Shown: positions 9,185 through 18,865, numbered from the stretch's first letter. The stretch: DNA of 64,000 nt from Rhodococcus sp. 14-2483-1-2 (GCF_002259405.1 NZ_NPFW01000006.1:1-64000), one strand, 5' to 3'. The notes: generated by a model not told the origin, from the sequence alone. Made by a program: numbers and translations.

Positions 9185-9954
9185 GCACGATGACCGCACT
9201 GTCACGAGCAGAGTTCACACTGCTCGGACGCAATCGAGTACTGCTGTTCAACGCGTCCGTCATACCTCTCGTACTACCGCTGGTCATGCTGATCATCAGC
9301 AGTCGCAGCGACGACGGATTGACCGACGTGGGCGTCGGAGCGGCGCTCGAGTTCTTCGCCCTGTTCCTGCTGGTGTTCATGGTCTACTACAACATGCTCT
9401 CGATCTACGCCACACGTCGAGACGAGTTGGTGCTCAAGCGACTTCGCACCGGAGAAAGCTCGGACATCCAGATTCTGCTGGGGCCGGCGGTCCCCTCGTT
9501 CGTCCTCACCGTCGCACTGGGCCTGATCGTCGGAGCTGTAGTTCTGGCCTTCGGTGGGCCCATTCCTACCAACGCAGTGCTCGTCGCCGTGGCCCTCCTC
9601 GGCGGAGCCGCATTGTTCGCCGCACTGGCGTTGATCACCTCTGCCTTCACTCGCAACGCCGAGGCCGCCCAGATCACCAGCCTGCCGGTCATTCTGATCG
9701 CCATGGCCGGCTCGGCCATGCTGCGCGACGTTCTCCCTGATTCGCTGAGCCGAGTCGTCGAACTGACCCCGATGGCGGCCGTGTCGGACCTGTTGAACCT
9801 GGGCTGGTTCGGCACCACCACGCCCGGCGACGCGTCCATCGGCTTCGCTGCCACCTTCACCGAAGCCGGAATGCCGCTGCTGGTGATGCTCGCGTGGATC
9901 GTCGGCAGCCTCCTGATCGCCCGCACGCACTTCCGTTGGGAACCGCGGTCCTAG
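9181..9954 (+). CDS. ABC-2 type transporter permease
   Basis: A 257-residue membrane protein with six predicted helices in the ABC-2 arrangement: TM1 at about 23-41, a cytoplasmic loop with ATRRDELVLKRLRTGESSD after TM2, then TM3-TM6. The TRRDELVLKRLRTG stretch is the conserved cytoplasmic motif of exporters linked to DesK-type two-component systems. ATG overlaps the ATPase stop by 4 bases. The substrate is unknown. Linkage to a two-component system suggests export of a membrane-active compound or a lipid-stress response. Confidence 0.9.
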   Translation: MSTMTALSRAEFTLLGRNRVLLFNASVIPLVLPLVMLIISSRSDDGLTDVGVGAALEFFALFLLVFMVYYNMLSIYATRRDELVLKRLRTGESSDIQILLGPAVPSFVLTVALGLIVGAVVLAFGGPIPTNAVLVAVALLGGAALFAALALITSAFTRNAEAAQITSLPVILIAMAGSAMLRDVLPDSLSRVVELTPMAAVSDLLNLGWFGTTTPGDASIGFAATFTEAGMPLLVMLAWIVGSLLIARTHFRWEPRS

Positions 9955-9993
9955 ATCACACCCTTTCGTCGACCGTCTGCAAGGCTGGAGATC

Positions 9994-11157
9994 ATGAAGT
10001 TGCACCAGTACCTCAATCCACTGCACGGCTGGAACGACAGCAGTGCAGTGGACAAGGTGCGCGTCTACACCCGCCAGTCCTTCCTGCTCATCACCGTCGG
10101 TGTTGCCGTCGGAGCGATGCTGACATCTCTGCAGTACGACGACTATCTGTCGATGGCAGCGACTGCTGTCTGCGCCGCCGCCGCTTTTGTGGTGGTGCAG
10201 CGCACCCCCGCGCTCGGCGGTGAGTCGACGGCCAGCCCACGAATTCCGTTGGCGATCACGGCAGTCGCCGCCGTGGTGCTGGTTGCCGGCGGGACCACGA
10301 GCAACGCACTGTGGGCCGCCGTACTCGTCACCACTGCGGTCGCGACCCTGATTCCGTTGCGGTGGTCCCTGGCGGCGGCTGTGGCCGCTGCTGCGATCGC
10401 GGCGGCTGTGGGAACCCCGGCAGTGGAAACTCTGATACTCGGCATCTTCATCGCCTTCATGGCGTTCACCGTGCAACTGTCGGCGTGGTTGCTGCGCATC
10501 GTCACCGAACTCGACGCCACTCGCGACGCTGCTGCCGCACTCTCGGTTGCCGAGGAGCGTCTGCGATTCTCGCGAGATCTGCACGACGTCGTCGGACGCG
10601 CACTCTCTGCCATCGCCGTCAAGAGCGAACTCGCCGCGACGCTGGCTCGCCGGGGTGACGATCGAGCGGCGGGCCAGATGGACGAGGTTCGCCTGCTGGC
10701 CCAGGAATCCATGGCCGACGCCCGAAAGCTGGTTCGCGGCTATCGATCGGTCGATGTGGCATCGGAACTCGACGGAGCTCGATCGCTGCTGTCCGCCGCA
10801 GGTATCTCCACCGAACTGGTCGGCGAGACATCGGTTCTGTCCGAGCGCGCGGCCGAGGCGGCCGCCTGGGTGGTCCGCGAGGGAGTGACGAACATTCTGC
10901 GCCACTCCGCTGCCACTTATTGCCGGATCGAGCTGACCGACAACAGCATTCGCCTGACCAACGACCATCCCAGTGCATCGTCCGGCCGCGACGACGGCAC
11001 GGGACTGAGCGGGTTGCGGGAACGATTGGTCGCGGTCGGAGGCACCCTGAACACGGAGAAGACCTCCGAGGAATTCACCCTCACCGCGGCGCTACCGATC
11101 GAGAACCCAAGGCAGGAGTCGAGCCTGCGGAACGACCCGACAAGGACGACATCATGA
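9994..11157 (+). CDS. DesK/NarX-type sensor histidine kinase
   Basis: A 387-residue kinase. Five or six transmembrane segments fill about residues 28-170 with almost no extracellular domain, so it probably senses the membrane itself. The HisKA_3 dimerisation domain has FSRDLHDVVGRALS with the phosphorylated His at residue 197. The HATPase_c domain has the N box VVREGVTNILRHS and a GTGLSGLRERL G box. It lies in the operon 39 bases after the permease and overlaps the response regulator by four bases. Confidence 0.92.
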   Translation: MKLHQYLNPLHGWNDSSAVDKVRVYTRQSFLLITVGVAVGAMLTSLQYDDYLSMAATAVCAAAAFVVVQRTPALGGESTASPRIPLAITAVAAVVLVAGGTTSNALWAAVLVTTAVATLIPLRWSLAAAVAAAAIAAAVGTPAVETLILGIFIAFMAFTVQLSAWLLRIVTELDATRDAAAALSVAEERLRFSRDLHDVVGRALSAIAVKSELAATLARRGDDRAAGQMDEVRLLAQESMADARKLVRGYRSVDVASELDGARSLLSAAGISTELVGETSVLSERAAEAAAWVVREGVTNILRHSAATYCRIELTDNSIRLTNDHPSASSGRDDGTGLSGLRERLVAVGGTLNTEKTSEEFTLTAALPIENPRQESSLRNDPTRTTS

Positions 11158-11759
11158 TTCGAGTTCTACTGGCCGACGACGAGAATCTCATTCGTTCGGC
11201 GCTTGCGACCATGCTCGATCTGGAGGACGACATCGAGATCGTCGGGCAGGCCGACTCCGGCGAAAAGGCGTTGACCGTCTCGGCCTCTCTCGCTCCCGAT
11301 GTCGCCGTGTTGGACCTGCAGATGGGCGGGATCGACGGCATCGAGACGGCCCAGAAGATCGCCGAGATGCTGCCCACCTGCGCGTCGATCATCGTCACCA
11401 GTCACGGCAGGCCGGGCTATCTGAAGAAGGCGCTCGAAGCGGGTGTGCGCGGATTCCTGCCGAAGACGACCTCGGCGGCGACCCTGGCCGAGGTAGTGCG
11501 CACCGTGCACGGCGGCGGGCGCTACGTCGATCCCACGCTGGCCGCGGAAGCCATCGGAGCCGGAGACTCGCCGCTCACTCCGCGCGAGGCCGATGTGCTC
11601 GAGTTCGCCGCCGACGGCGCGTCGATCGCGGAGATCGCACGGCGGGCCCATCTTTCGCCCGGCACCACCCGCAACTACCTGTCCGCTGCCGCGGCGAAAC
11701 TGGGTGCAGCGAACCGACACGAGGCCTGCGCTCTCGCTCGACGCCACGGCTGGATCTGA
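11154..11759 (+). CDS. NarL/LuxR-family response regulator
   Basis: A 201-residue regulator. The receiver domain has the acidic pair ADDE at residues 8-11, the phosphoacceptor Asp54 in VAVLDLQMGG, a switch Ser/Thr in IIVTSHG and Lys in FLPKTTS. A linker is followed by a GerE-type helix-turn-helix (LTPREADVLEFAADG, then LSPGTTRNYLSAAAAKLG). It is the last gene of the five-gene operon and should be phosphorylated by the preceding kinase. The paired GTCAY dyads upstream of the operon are its likely targets (inference). Confidence 0.93.
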   Translation: MIRVLLADDENLIRSALATMLDLEDDIEIVGQADSGEKALTVSASLAPDVAVLDLQMGGIDGIETAQKIAEMLPTCASIIVTSHGRPGYLKKALEAGVRGFLPKTTSAATLAEVVRTVHGGGRYVDPTLAAEAIGAGDSPLTPREADVLEFAADGASIAEIARRAHLSPGTTRNYLSAAAAKLGAANRHEACALARRHGWI

Positions 11760-11766
11760 CCCACCG

Positions 11767-13074
11767 TCACACCTTTGTGCTCACGGCGACGGTATCGAGG
11801 GTGGGGAGCCGGTGACCGTCGGCCGGCGGTACGACGGTGATCCGCAAATTGTTGTGCCGCAGTAGATACACGGCCGCGAAGAGGCCGGTCGCCAGAGAGA
11901 TGGCCCCACCGAACAGCAACGGTGCCCGCGGATCCAGGGCGTCGGCGAGCCAACCGAGAACCGGACTGCCCAGCGGAGTACCGCCGAGGAAGCACAGCAT
12001 GTAGATGCCCATCACGCGTCCGCGCATGTCGGACGGCACCGACATCTGCAGAATGTTCATCGCCGACGTCGTGAACGTCAGTGTCAGGGCACCGGTGGGA
12101 ATCAGCAACAGTGCCACGAGCAGATAGTTGGGCATCAATCCGACGATCAGCTCGAAGGCTCCGAATGCGATGACGGCACCGATGAACAGCCGCAGGCGCG
12201 GCGCGCTCGCCCGCCGCGCAGCCAGAGTCGCTCCGGCCAGCGTGCCCACTGCCAGGGTTGTCGAGAGCAGACCGTAGGCGTCTGCTCCGCTCCCGAACGT
12301 GTTGCGCGCCAACACCGACAGACTCAGCGGAAAGTTGAGGCCGAACGTCGAGACCATGAAGACCGTGGACAGCAGGACTCGTAGGTCACCGCGCCCCCAG
12401 ACGTACCGAAATCCCTCCCGCACCTGCCCTTTGGCGCGTGGGGCCGGTTCGACGCGGAAGAGCTGACCGACGTTCATCGCCACGAGTGCACCGAACACCG
12501 CCGCGAACGACACGGCATTGATGAGAAACACCCAGCCGGTGCCGACGAGGGTGATGAGCACTCCGGACACGGCAGGCCCGACGATGCGCGCCATGTTGAA
12601 GGTCATCGAGTTCAGCGCGATCGCATTGGCGAGGGTCTCTTTGCCGACCATCTCGATGGTGAACGATTGTCGCACCGGAGCATCGATCGCGGACGAGCAG
12701 CCGAGGATGAATGCGATGACGTAGACGTGCCACAGCTCGACCATCCCTCCGACGTCGAGCACGCCGAGCACCAGACCGCATGCCGCGGCGAAGACCTGGG
12801 TGATCATGAGTAGCTTGCGCTTGTCGTAGCGGTCTGCCAGGACCCCACCCCAGACCGAGAGGAACAGTGTCGGCCCGAACTGCAGGGCCATGACGATGCC
12901 GACGGCGAAGCCGTTGCCGCCGGACAGCGTCAGAACGAGCCAGTCCTGGGCAACCCGCTGCATCCACGTGCCGACCAACGAAACGATCTGCCCCGACGCC
13001 CACAATCGGTAGTTGTGAGTCTTCAGGGCGGCGAACATCGTCGAGCTGGAGGTACGGGAAGCAGGGGCCACCAT
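11767..13074 (-). CDS. MFS exporter, EntS/MFS_3-like
   Basis: A 435-residue transporter with twelve transmembrane helices. The N-terminal FAALKTHNYRLWASGQIVSL and WMQRVAQDWLVL segments and the ADRYDKRKLLMI loop are typical of the MFS_3 (enterobactin/multidrug exporter) group. ATG start, 21 bases after the stop of a MarR-type gene on the same strand, so the two form an operon. The MarR partner suggests ligand-inducible efflux. Confidence 0.88.
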   Translation of the reverse strand: MVAPASRTSSSTMFAALKTHNYRLWASGQIVSLVGTWMQRVAQDWLVLTLSGGNGFAVGIVMALQFGPTLFLSVWGGVLADRYDKRKLLMITQVFAAACGLVLGVLDVGGMVELWHVYVIAFILGCSSAIDAPVRQSFTIEMVGKETLANAIALNSMTFNMARIVGPAVSGVLITLVGTGWVFLINAVSFAAVFGALVAMNVGQLFRVEPAPRAKGQVREGFRYVWGRGDLRVLLSTVFMVSTFGLNFPLSLSVLARNTFGSGADAYGLLSTTLAVGTLAGATLAARRASAPRLRLFIGAVIAFGAFELIVGLMPNYLLVALLLIPTGALTLTFTTSAMNILQMSVPSDMRGRVMGIYMLCFLGGTPLGSPVLGWLADALDPRAPLLFGGAISLATGLFAAVYLLRHNNLRITVVPPADGHRLPTLDTVAVSTKV

Positions 13075-13080
13075 TCAGAT

Positions 13081-13098
13081 AATAACCCTAGGTAACTA
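13081..13098 (-). promoter_or_regulatory. AT-rich imperfect palindrome between marR-type gene and MFS gene
   Basis: The stretch TAGTTACCTAGGGTTATT (read on the minus strand) contains TTACC-TAGG-GTTA, an imperfect dyad covering the marR stop codon and the gap before the MFS gene. It is much more AT-rich than its surroundings. It could be an internal operator for the MarR protein, but it has only one dyad and no clear promoter. Confidence 0.25.
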
Positions 13099-13524
13099 CT
13101 CGGAGTCGCTCACGAGGGCTCCGATGATCGTCACCGCATCACGGAGTGTGTCGAGCTGCTCGGGTCCGAGGCCTGCGAGCTGCGCGGTCATCCACGCTTC
13201 GCGGGCACTGGCCTCGTCGGCGATCAGCTCTCGACCGGCCGGTGAGAGCGAGACGATCACCTGCCGCCCGTCGGTGGGATGTGGGGTGCGCGCCACCAGA
13301 CCGAGTTCGGCCAACGATGCGATCACCCGCGTCATCGACGGCGGCTGGACCTTCTCTCGCGCGGCCAATGCACCCGGCGTCATATCGCCCTCCCGACTCA
13401 GCGTGGCCAGAGCCGACAGCTGAGTGAGCGAGACTTGCGAGTCCACTCGCCTACCCCGAAGGTGGCGAGTCAGCCTCACCACCGCAAGCGACAGATCGCT
13501 TGCCAATTCCCGATTGTCCTTCAC
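13096..13524 (-). CDS. MarR-family transcriptional regulator (Rv0880-like)
   Basis: A 142-residue winged-helix regulator. It reads [20 protein letters not shown], then [24 protein letters not shown] (helix-turn-helix region), [20 protein letters not shown] and the wing [11 protein letters not shown] chose the GTG at 13524 because it aligns with the start of M. tuberculosis Rv0880 as I remember it. A GTG at 13542 and a longer frame exist. It is first in an operon with an MFS exporter, which it probably represses. Confidence 0.88.
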   Translation of the reverse strand: MKDNRELASDLSLAVVRLTRHLRGRRVDSQVSLTQLSALATLSREGDMTPGALAAREKVQPPSMTRVIASLAELGLVARTPHPTDGRQVIVSLSPAGRELIADEASAREAWMTAQLAGLGPEQLDTLRDAVTIIGALVSDSE

Positions 13525-13576
13525 ACCATTTCCCGACGTCACAGCGCAGAGAATACGCCCTGGTACCGACCCCGCA

Positions 13577-15028
13577 TCATGTAACCGCCTCGGTGATGGG
13601 TCCGACCGCGAAATATGCAACAAACAGCAGTGCAACGATCCACAACAGGGGGTGTACCGACTTCGCGCGGCCGGACCCGACCGCGAGTATCACCCAGGTG
13701 ATGAAACCGACGCCGATCCCGTTGGCGATGGAGTAGGTGAAGGGCATCACCACGATGGTCAGGAAGGCGGGAAGCGCGTAATCGAAACGGCGGAAGTCGA
13801 TGTCGAGAACCTGCCCGATCATCAGCGCACCCACTACGACCAGTGCCGGAGCAGCCGCTTCGATCGGAACGACGGCCGTGAGAGGGGTGAAGAACATGGC
13901 CAACAGGAAGAGCAATCCGGTCACGACGTTGGCCAGCCCGGTGCGCGCACCCTCGGCGATTCCGGAAGCCGATTCGACGAACACGGTGTTCGACGACGCC
14001 GACGCGCCGCCTCCGACGATGGCTCCGGCCCCCTCGACGACCAGAGCCTTACCGATGTTCGGCAGCTTTCCGTCCTTGTCCAGTTTCGCTTCCTTGCCCA
14101 GCCCGGTCATCGTTCCCATCGCGTCGAAGAAGTTCGCGAGGACGAGCGTGAACACCAGCAGGCTCGCGGCGAGTACGCCGATGCGAGTGAACGCTCCGAA
14201 GAGATCGACGTTGCCCACCAGGGAAAGATCAGGAGACTGAATCAACTCGGTGGGCAGCTGCGGAACCGACAGATTCCACCCCTTGGGGTCGACGCCGTTC
14301 GACGGACCCACGTCGGTGACGGCCTCGACGATCGCCGCCAGCACCGTCGTGACCACGATGCCGATCAGCAGACCGCCGCGCACCTTGCGCACCACCAGTA
14401 CACCCATCAGCAACAACCCGAACACGAAGATCACCGTCGGCCACGACGCGATGGACCCGTCGATGCCGAGCCCGACGGGAACCGTCGTGCCTGCAGCGTC
14501 GGGGATACGGCGCACGAAGCCGGAATCGACCAGACCGATGAAGGCGATGAACGCGCCGATGCCGGCGGCGATCGCCGCCTTGAGCTCGGCCGGGATCGCG
14601 TTGAACACCGCCGTGCGGAATCCGGTCACCGCCAGCAGCACGATGATGATGCCGTCGATGACGACGAGCCCCATCGCCTCCGGCCACGTCACCTGCGGTG
14701 CGATCGTCACGGCGAGCAGGGTGTTGATGCCCAGGCCCGCCGCGATGCCGAACGGGTAGTTGGCGATGATGCCGAAGGCGATACTCATGAATCCGGCCAC
14801 CAGCGCCGTCACGGCGGCGACCTGGGCGACCGGCAGGATGTTGCCGAGCACATCGGTCTTGGCGGCCGCGTCGTCGGCGGAGAAGCTGCCCAGAATCAGC
14901 GGATTGAGGACGACGATGTAGGCCATGGCCACGAAGGTGACCACGCCTCCTCGGACCTCGGATCCGACCGTCGAGCCTCGTTCGGTGATCTTGAAGTAGT
15001 TGTCGAGTAGCCGCGACGACAATTGCAT
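13577..15028 (-). CDS. NCS2-family purine permease, AzgA type
   Basis: A 483-residue permease with about fourteen transmembrane segments. The N-terminus [20 protein letters not shown], then [13 protein letters not shown] and the [14 protein letters not shown] segment, is typical of the guanine/hypoxanthine/adenine (AzgA/PbuG) group of nucleobase:cation symporters. A second conserved block, [26 protein letters not shown] (split here by function), contains the substrate-site residues. The ATG at 15028 fits the family N-terminus; an upstream GTG at 15046 is possible. No purine riboswitch was seen upstream. Confidence 0.88.
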   Translation of the reverse strand: MQLSSRLLDNYFKITERGSTVGSEVRGGVVTFVAMAYIVVLNPLILGSFSADDAAAKTDVLGNILPVAQVAAVTALVAGFMSIAFGIIANYPFGIAAGLGINTLLAVTIAPQVTWPEAMGLVVIDGIIIVLLAVTGFRTAVFNAIPAELKAAIAAGIGAFIAFIGLVDSGFVRRIPDAAGTTVPVGLGIDGSIASWPTVIFVFGLLLMGVLVVRKVRGGLLIGIVVTTVLAAIVEAVTDVGPSNGVDPKGWNLSVPQLPTELIQSPDLSLVGNVDLFGAFTRIGVLAASLLVFTLVLANFFDAMGTMTGLGKEAKLDKDGKLPNIGKALVVEGAGAIVGGGASASSNTVFVESASGIAEGARTGLANVVTGLLFLLAMFFTPLTAVVPIEAAAPALVVVGALMIGQVLDIDFRRFDYALPAFLTIVVMPFTYSIANGIGVGFITWVILAVGSGRAKSVHPLLWIVALLFVAYFAVGPITEAVT

Positions 15029-15087
15029 GAGCGAACGATAAAGCACACCGCGAGACTTGGGGAAATATGGTGGCGTAGCGTGATTTT

Positions 15088-15327
15088 GTGGCCGACCTCC
15101 CCCAGATCCCGCGCAGCCTCACCGATCCGGTGCCGGTGTTGGCGATCGGCATCCTCGGCTGGATCATCGCGCTGGTGGTGTTCACCGCCACCGGGGACCG
15201 CACCGACGATGCGCTCGCCACGTGCTGGTCCGGCATCGCTGTCGGTGCCGTAGGGTTCGGAATCTTCCTGATGCAGAGAGCCGCGTCACGTCGTGGGAGC
15301 AAAACCGCCCAGCGCGGCCTCGATTGA
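15088..15327 (+). CDS. DUF2530 membrane protein
   Basis: A 79-residue protein with two hydrophobic helices (about 16-34 and 46-63) and a basic C-terminus (RAASRRGSKTAQRG). The PVPVLAIGILGWIIALVV and DDALATCWSGIAVG segments match the short DUF2530 family of actinobacteria. GTG start. It is divergent from the purine permease gene. Its function is unknown. Its location next to MarR/MFS genes agrees with Rv0879c-Rv0880 of M. tuberculosis (memory). Confidence 0.78.
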   Translation: MADLPQIPRSLTDPVPVLAIGILGWIIALVVFTATGDRTDDALATCWSGIAVGAVGFGIFLMQRAASRRGSKTAQRGLD

Positions 15328-15468
15328 GACCAGCATCACGTTAGCCCGATCACCACACCGCCCCTGAGGTGGGGAAACTAACCCCTCAGCCGGTTGAGTA
15401 ACACAAAGTTAACGTGGACCATGGGTTATGTCAGATAAAACAACCTCTTGATCCACGAAAGCCAGGCC

Positions 15469-15612
15469 ATGAAGCTCGTCTCTCAGTACCGCAATCGCCG
15501 TAACCACGTCCGCTCGCTCCGCGCCCTCTACGCACGCGCCAACGCTGTCTCCAGCCCGGCCATGCGCGACGAGCTGCTCGTCATCGCCCAGCGCTCGGAT
15601 TTCTCGCGCTGA
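15469..15612 (+). CDS. Small basic protein of 47 residues, function unknown
   Basis: A short frame from ATG at 15469, preceded by GAAAGCCAGG. It encodes a protein starting MKLVSQYRNRRNHVRSLRAL and ending MRDELLVIAQRSDFSR. It is rich in Arg, predicted all-helical, and has the codon use of a real gene. The last 32 bases overlap the 3-prime end of the convergent PAP2 gene. I recall similar short proteins in Rhodococcus and Nocardia but cannot name a family. The gap 15328-15468 before it has a GGGG/CCCC hairpin near 15370-15390 and an AT-rich stretch at 15430-15445. Confidence 0.6.
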   Translation: MKLVSQYRNRRNHVRSLRALYARANAVSSPAMRDELLVIAQRSDFSR

Positions 15613-16132
15613 TCAGCCTGACGGCATAGATCCACCCCAGCCCCCACAGGGCACCGAACACCCAGCCGGCCAGCACGTCCGTGGTCCAATGCGCACCCAG
15701 GTAGATCCGAGAGAATCCGATCAGCAGGGACGCGACCGCAGGTAACACGAGCAGTACCGGCCGATGCAGCCACGGCGTGGACGATCGCAGCATCACAGCG
15801 ATCGCCACCGTGGCAAGCACCATCGACATCATCGCGTGGCCGGACGGAAACGAATGGCTCGCAATATCCACCAGCCGCTCCGGAATCGGTGGCCGCTCCC
15901 GCGCGAACGCAAACTTGAGCGCATTCATCAGCCCCCACCCGGTGAGCATCGCTCCCGCGACCACCACGGCATCCGATCTGCGTCCGACGCGAAGCAACGC
16001 CACGACGACCACCGCGGACAGCAGAAACATCGATACCGTGTTTCCCACCGTGGTGATGATCCAGAACATCGTCGTGACCCACCCGACTCGATGCTCCACC
16101 ATCCAGTCCAGGATCACACCGTCAAACCCCAC
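15581..16132 (-). CDS. PAP2-family membrane phosphatase
   Basis: A 183-residue membrane protein with the three PAP2 acid-phosphatase motifs: K-x6-RP in KFAFARERPP, PSGH in SFPSGHAMMS, and SR-x5-H-x3-D in SRIYLGAHWTTD. Five or six helices surround them. Such enzymes dephosphorylate lipid phosphates such as undecaprenyl pyrophosphate or phosphatidic acid on the outer face of the membrane. GTG start. It overlaps the end of the Hsp90-like gene by 11 bases, so it is the third gene of a minus-strand operon. Confidence 0.9.
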   Translation of the reverse strand: MGFDGVILDWMVEHRVGWVTTMFWIITTVGNTVSMFLLSAVVVVALLRVGRRSDAVVVAGAMLTGWGLMNALKFAFARERPPIPERLVDIASHSFPSGHAMMSMVLATVAIAVMLRSSTPWLHRPVLLVLPAVASLLIGFSRIYLGAHWTTDVLAGWVFGALWGLGWIYAVRLISARNPSAGR

Positions 16133-18842
16133 GAGGTCGCTCCCAACTCTGCGAACAATGCACCGTTCCGTCGGCGGTCACCCACCACGGGACTGTTCGA
16201 TCTCCACTGACAGCTCGCTCGCCGCTCTCGTCACCGGACAGCCGCACCACGAGTTCGCGATGCACCACCACCCCGCCGGACGGCAGCGGCAATCCCATGA
16301 CGGCACAGGCCAATACAGCCCCGGGTTCACGATCCCAGGAGCTGACCCGTCCGGTTCCGAGTACCTCGCCGCTGATCGCCTCCGACGCCGACCTGATGTC
16401 GAGCACGTCGGCCAGTACCGCGGCGGTGGCCATGTCCGAGAGCACGGCCACCTCCGGTGGTACGACGCTCGCCAGCCACGGGGCATCGATCACCAGCGCA
16501 TCCGACGCGTCCACGACTGCGCCGCCGAGGGTGCGGACACGATCCGGTGGGTCGATGTCCGACACGTCGATACGCCGCTCCGCCACAGCGGTGGCGATGA
16601 GGGTGTGGGTTCGCGCGATCACCGCAGGGGTCGGATTCCGCTGTGGATCCGACAGCGCTCGCAACAGAATTCGAGCAGTGTCGACGCCGTCACAGAACGA
16701 CGCGCTCAGCACGGCGTGCAGCTCGTCGGCACGCGGATGATCCAGCGGATCGAGCAATCCGGCAAACGTCTCGTCGGACGGCGCTCGAAAACTGACCGGA
16801 CGCCAATCATGCAGTCGCGCATGGTGCCCGATCCACCACGCGGTGTAGCCGTCACGATCGACCAGTGCCGCGTTGGTACTGGGATCGTCGAGCAACACGG
16901 TCAGCGCCTCGGACCAGGCATCCGATCGAACGAGGTCGAGATCTCGGACCGCGAGGAGCGTCTCCGGCTCCTCGGACAGACTCGACCACCACGCCGACTC
17001 GTCGTCGAGATCGTGATCCGGCCCGGTCGGCAGTTCGTCACGCACCACCGAAAATCCCCACCCGACGCCCACTGCTCGCAGCGCCCGCTCACCGAACCTG
17101 TCCACCACCGCAGGCGCGAGCACACCGAACGGTGAATCCTGTATCAGCAGATCTGCCAACGGCGCTCCGGGAAGCAACAATTCGTCGGCACTGCGCAATT
17201 CGCCCCCGTCGTCTTCGAGGGGCAGACCACCGAGCCAACCGGGTAGTTCGCCCGCCTCTCCTGCCAACGCGAGCACGGCGGAGACCAGCCCGTCGACCTC
17301 CTCGCTCTCGTCCCAGTCGAGATCGTCCAGCGCCGCCTCGAGGGCCGGGTCGGTGAGCAGCTCGGTCGCAGTCGCCTCCCGGGCACCCAGACGCGACAGC
17401 AGCGGACTCACCGCGTCCGGGTGCACCAGCCGGACCCAGGTGACCGCCGCCGAGGCGTCGGAGCCGATCACCGTCGTCCGCGGACCGGTCACCGTACGAC
17501 CGTCTGCGAGCGGAACAGGCAGTGCCGCAAGCTCTTCCGCAGCCACACCGTCGACCACGAGTGGGGTCAACGCGTCGAACAGTCGCCGCCACCAACTCGG
17601 CTCGCGATCGAGCCCACCGACCATTTCCGCCAGCCCCGCCAACCCGATGCGGTGCACACCCACCGCCGCGAGCGCCGAGGCATACCGCGCACCCGACAGT
17701 GATGCGTCGACCGGATTCGGTACGACATCGACCAGCGCCGAGACGAGTTCCTCGGAGGCATCCGCGACGACGTTCGCTCGCTCGGGCACGAGGTCGCGTC
17801 CGTCTGCACCGGGAAGCCATGGCGCGCAGGACAATCGACGAAACACGAGTTCACGCAGTGCGCCGTCGACCTCACTGCGAGCGAATCCGACCTCGGGCAC
17901 GAACGACACCCTGGATGCCGCAGGCAGCGAGGCCACGAAGTCCCCGTACCCGTGCGCTACCGCGTCGAACGAGACACCCGGTAACACGCGTCGCCGATCG
18001 GGTTGCATCTGTACATCGGCAATGACCAACGCGGGCAACGACAGTAGCTCGTCCGACCGAGTCGGAGCGCGCAGTACATCGGGCGGAGCGGGAACGGGCA
18101 GACCGTCGACAATCGGAGCGAGCCAGCGGGCAGCCGGGGTGGTGAACTGCCGCCAGGTTCGCGAACCGATCGTGATCTCGGAGGATCGGTCGTCCAATTC
18201 TGTTCTGCTGCAGCCGATCACGACGCCGTCGATCTCGATGGAGTTCAATGCCTCCAGTTCGAGCAGCAGGTCGACGGCCTCGTCCACAAAGCCTGCTGCG
18301 ACAGAATCCGCCGCCACCTCGGCTCGCAATGTCAACACGATCTCGGTGTCGAAGCCCTCGGCGGGCGAATCTGCGACCGGCCATGCGAGCCGCAGCACCG
18401 GCACGCCGGTGTCGGGCAAGGGCATGCCTCGCTCGTCCAGCGCCTCGAGCGTGCGCCGTGCGCTGAACGCCACGCCACCGTTGCGCGAGCGCACCTCGAT
18501 CTCGTCGGACACCGATCGCACGGCGGTGAACCCGACCCCGAATTGTCCGACGCCAGTATTCGTCGCCCCCTTGGCCGAAGCCCGCAGCGCGGTGAGGGCA
18601 TGTACGCCCGAGACATCGAGCGCTGCACCGGTATTGGCGACATGCAGAGCGCCGAACCTATCGGTCCACACGGCCAGCCGGCCCGGGACGCCGGCACGCT
18701 GCGCGGCGTCCGCCGCGTTCTGAGCCAGCTCGGTCAGCAGACGATCGCGGTAACCCCCGCGCACCAGATCGGACTCGGACGCCGAGTCCTCCCGAAGCCG
18801 GGTGGGAGAAGAGCCCCACGCCGCGAGAATCGACTCCCGCAA
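16122..18842 (-). CDS. Hsp90/sacsin-N-like GHKL ATPase, large protein of unknown role
   Basis: At least 906 residues. The N-terminal 200 residues form a Bergerat-fold ATPase: N box LLTELAQNAADAAQRAG with the catalytic Glu and Mg-binding Asn, the nucleotide motif ALHVANTGAALD, and the lid motif GVGQFGVGFTAV. This matches the sacsin N-terminal ATP-binding-like proteins of actinobacteria. The remaining about 700 residues are acidic, rich in Leu, Ala and Asp, and have no recognised domain. The first canonical start is TTG at 18842. However, the in-frame codons just upstream, from CTG at 18869, encode LIDPFDTGS, and I recall relatives starting with such a DPFxT sequence. The true start may therefore be the CTG overlapping the DUF3027 stop. 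It is co-transcribed with DUF3027 and PAP2 genes. Client and function are unknown. Confidence 0.85.
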   Translation of the reverse strand: MRESILAAWGSSPTRLREDSASESDLVRGGYRDRLLTELAQNAADAAQRAGVPGRLAVWTDRFGALHVANTGAALDVSGVHALTALRASAKGATNTGVGQFGVGFTAVRSVSDEIEVRSRNGGVAFSARRTLEALDERGMPLPDTGVPVLRLAWPVADSPAEGFDTEIVLTLRAEVAADSVAAGFVDEAVDLLLELEALNSIEIDGVVIGCSRTELDDRSSEITIGSRTWRQFTTPAARWLAPIVDGLPVPAPPDVLRAPTRSDELLSLPALVIADVQMQPDRRRVLPGVSFDAVAHGYGDFVASLPAASRVSFVPEVGFARSEVDGALRELVFRRLSCAPWLPGADGRDLVPERANVVADASEELVSALVDVVPNPVDASLSGARYASALAAVGVHRIGLAGLAEMVGGLDREPSWWRRLFDALTPLVVDGVAAEELAALPVPLADGRTVTGPRTTVIGSDASAAVTWVRLVHPDAVSPLLSRLGAREATATELLTDPALEAALDDLDWDESEEVDGLVSAVLALAGEAGELPGWLGGLPLEDDGGELRSADELLLPGAPLADLLIQDSPFGVLAPAVVDRFGERALRAVGVGWGFSVVRDELPTGPDHDLDDESAWWSSLSEEPETLLAVRDLDLVRSDAWSEALTVLLDDPSTNAALVDRDGYTAWWIGHHARLHDWRPVSFRAPSDETFAGLLDPLDHPRADELHAVLSASFCDGVDTARILLRALSDPQRNPTPAVIARTHTLIATAVAERRIDVSDIDPPDRVRTLGGAVVDASDALVIDAPWLASVVPPEVAVLSDMATAAVLADVLDIRSASEAISGEVLGTGRVSSWDREPGAVLACAVMGLPLPSGGVVVHRELVVRLSGDESGERAVSGDRTVPWWVTADGTVHCSQSWERPRGV

Positions 18843-18865
18843 CGACCCGGTGTCGAACGGGTCTA

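Noticed and set aside
9274-10968. A 564-codon minus-strand frame opposite the ABC permease and kinase
   Set aside because: It is antisense to two well-supported genes and rich in Gln, Arg and Gly with no motifs.
13424-15010. A 528-codon plus-strand frame opposite the purine permease
   Set aside because: It is antisense to a clear NCS2 transporter, has no signal, domain or ribosome-binding site, and its composition is typical of a GC shadow.
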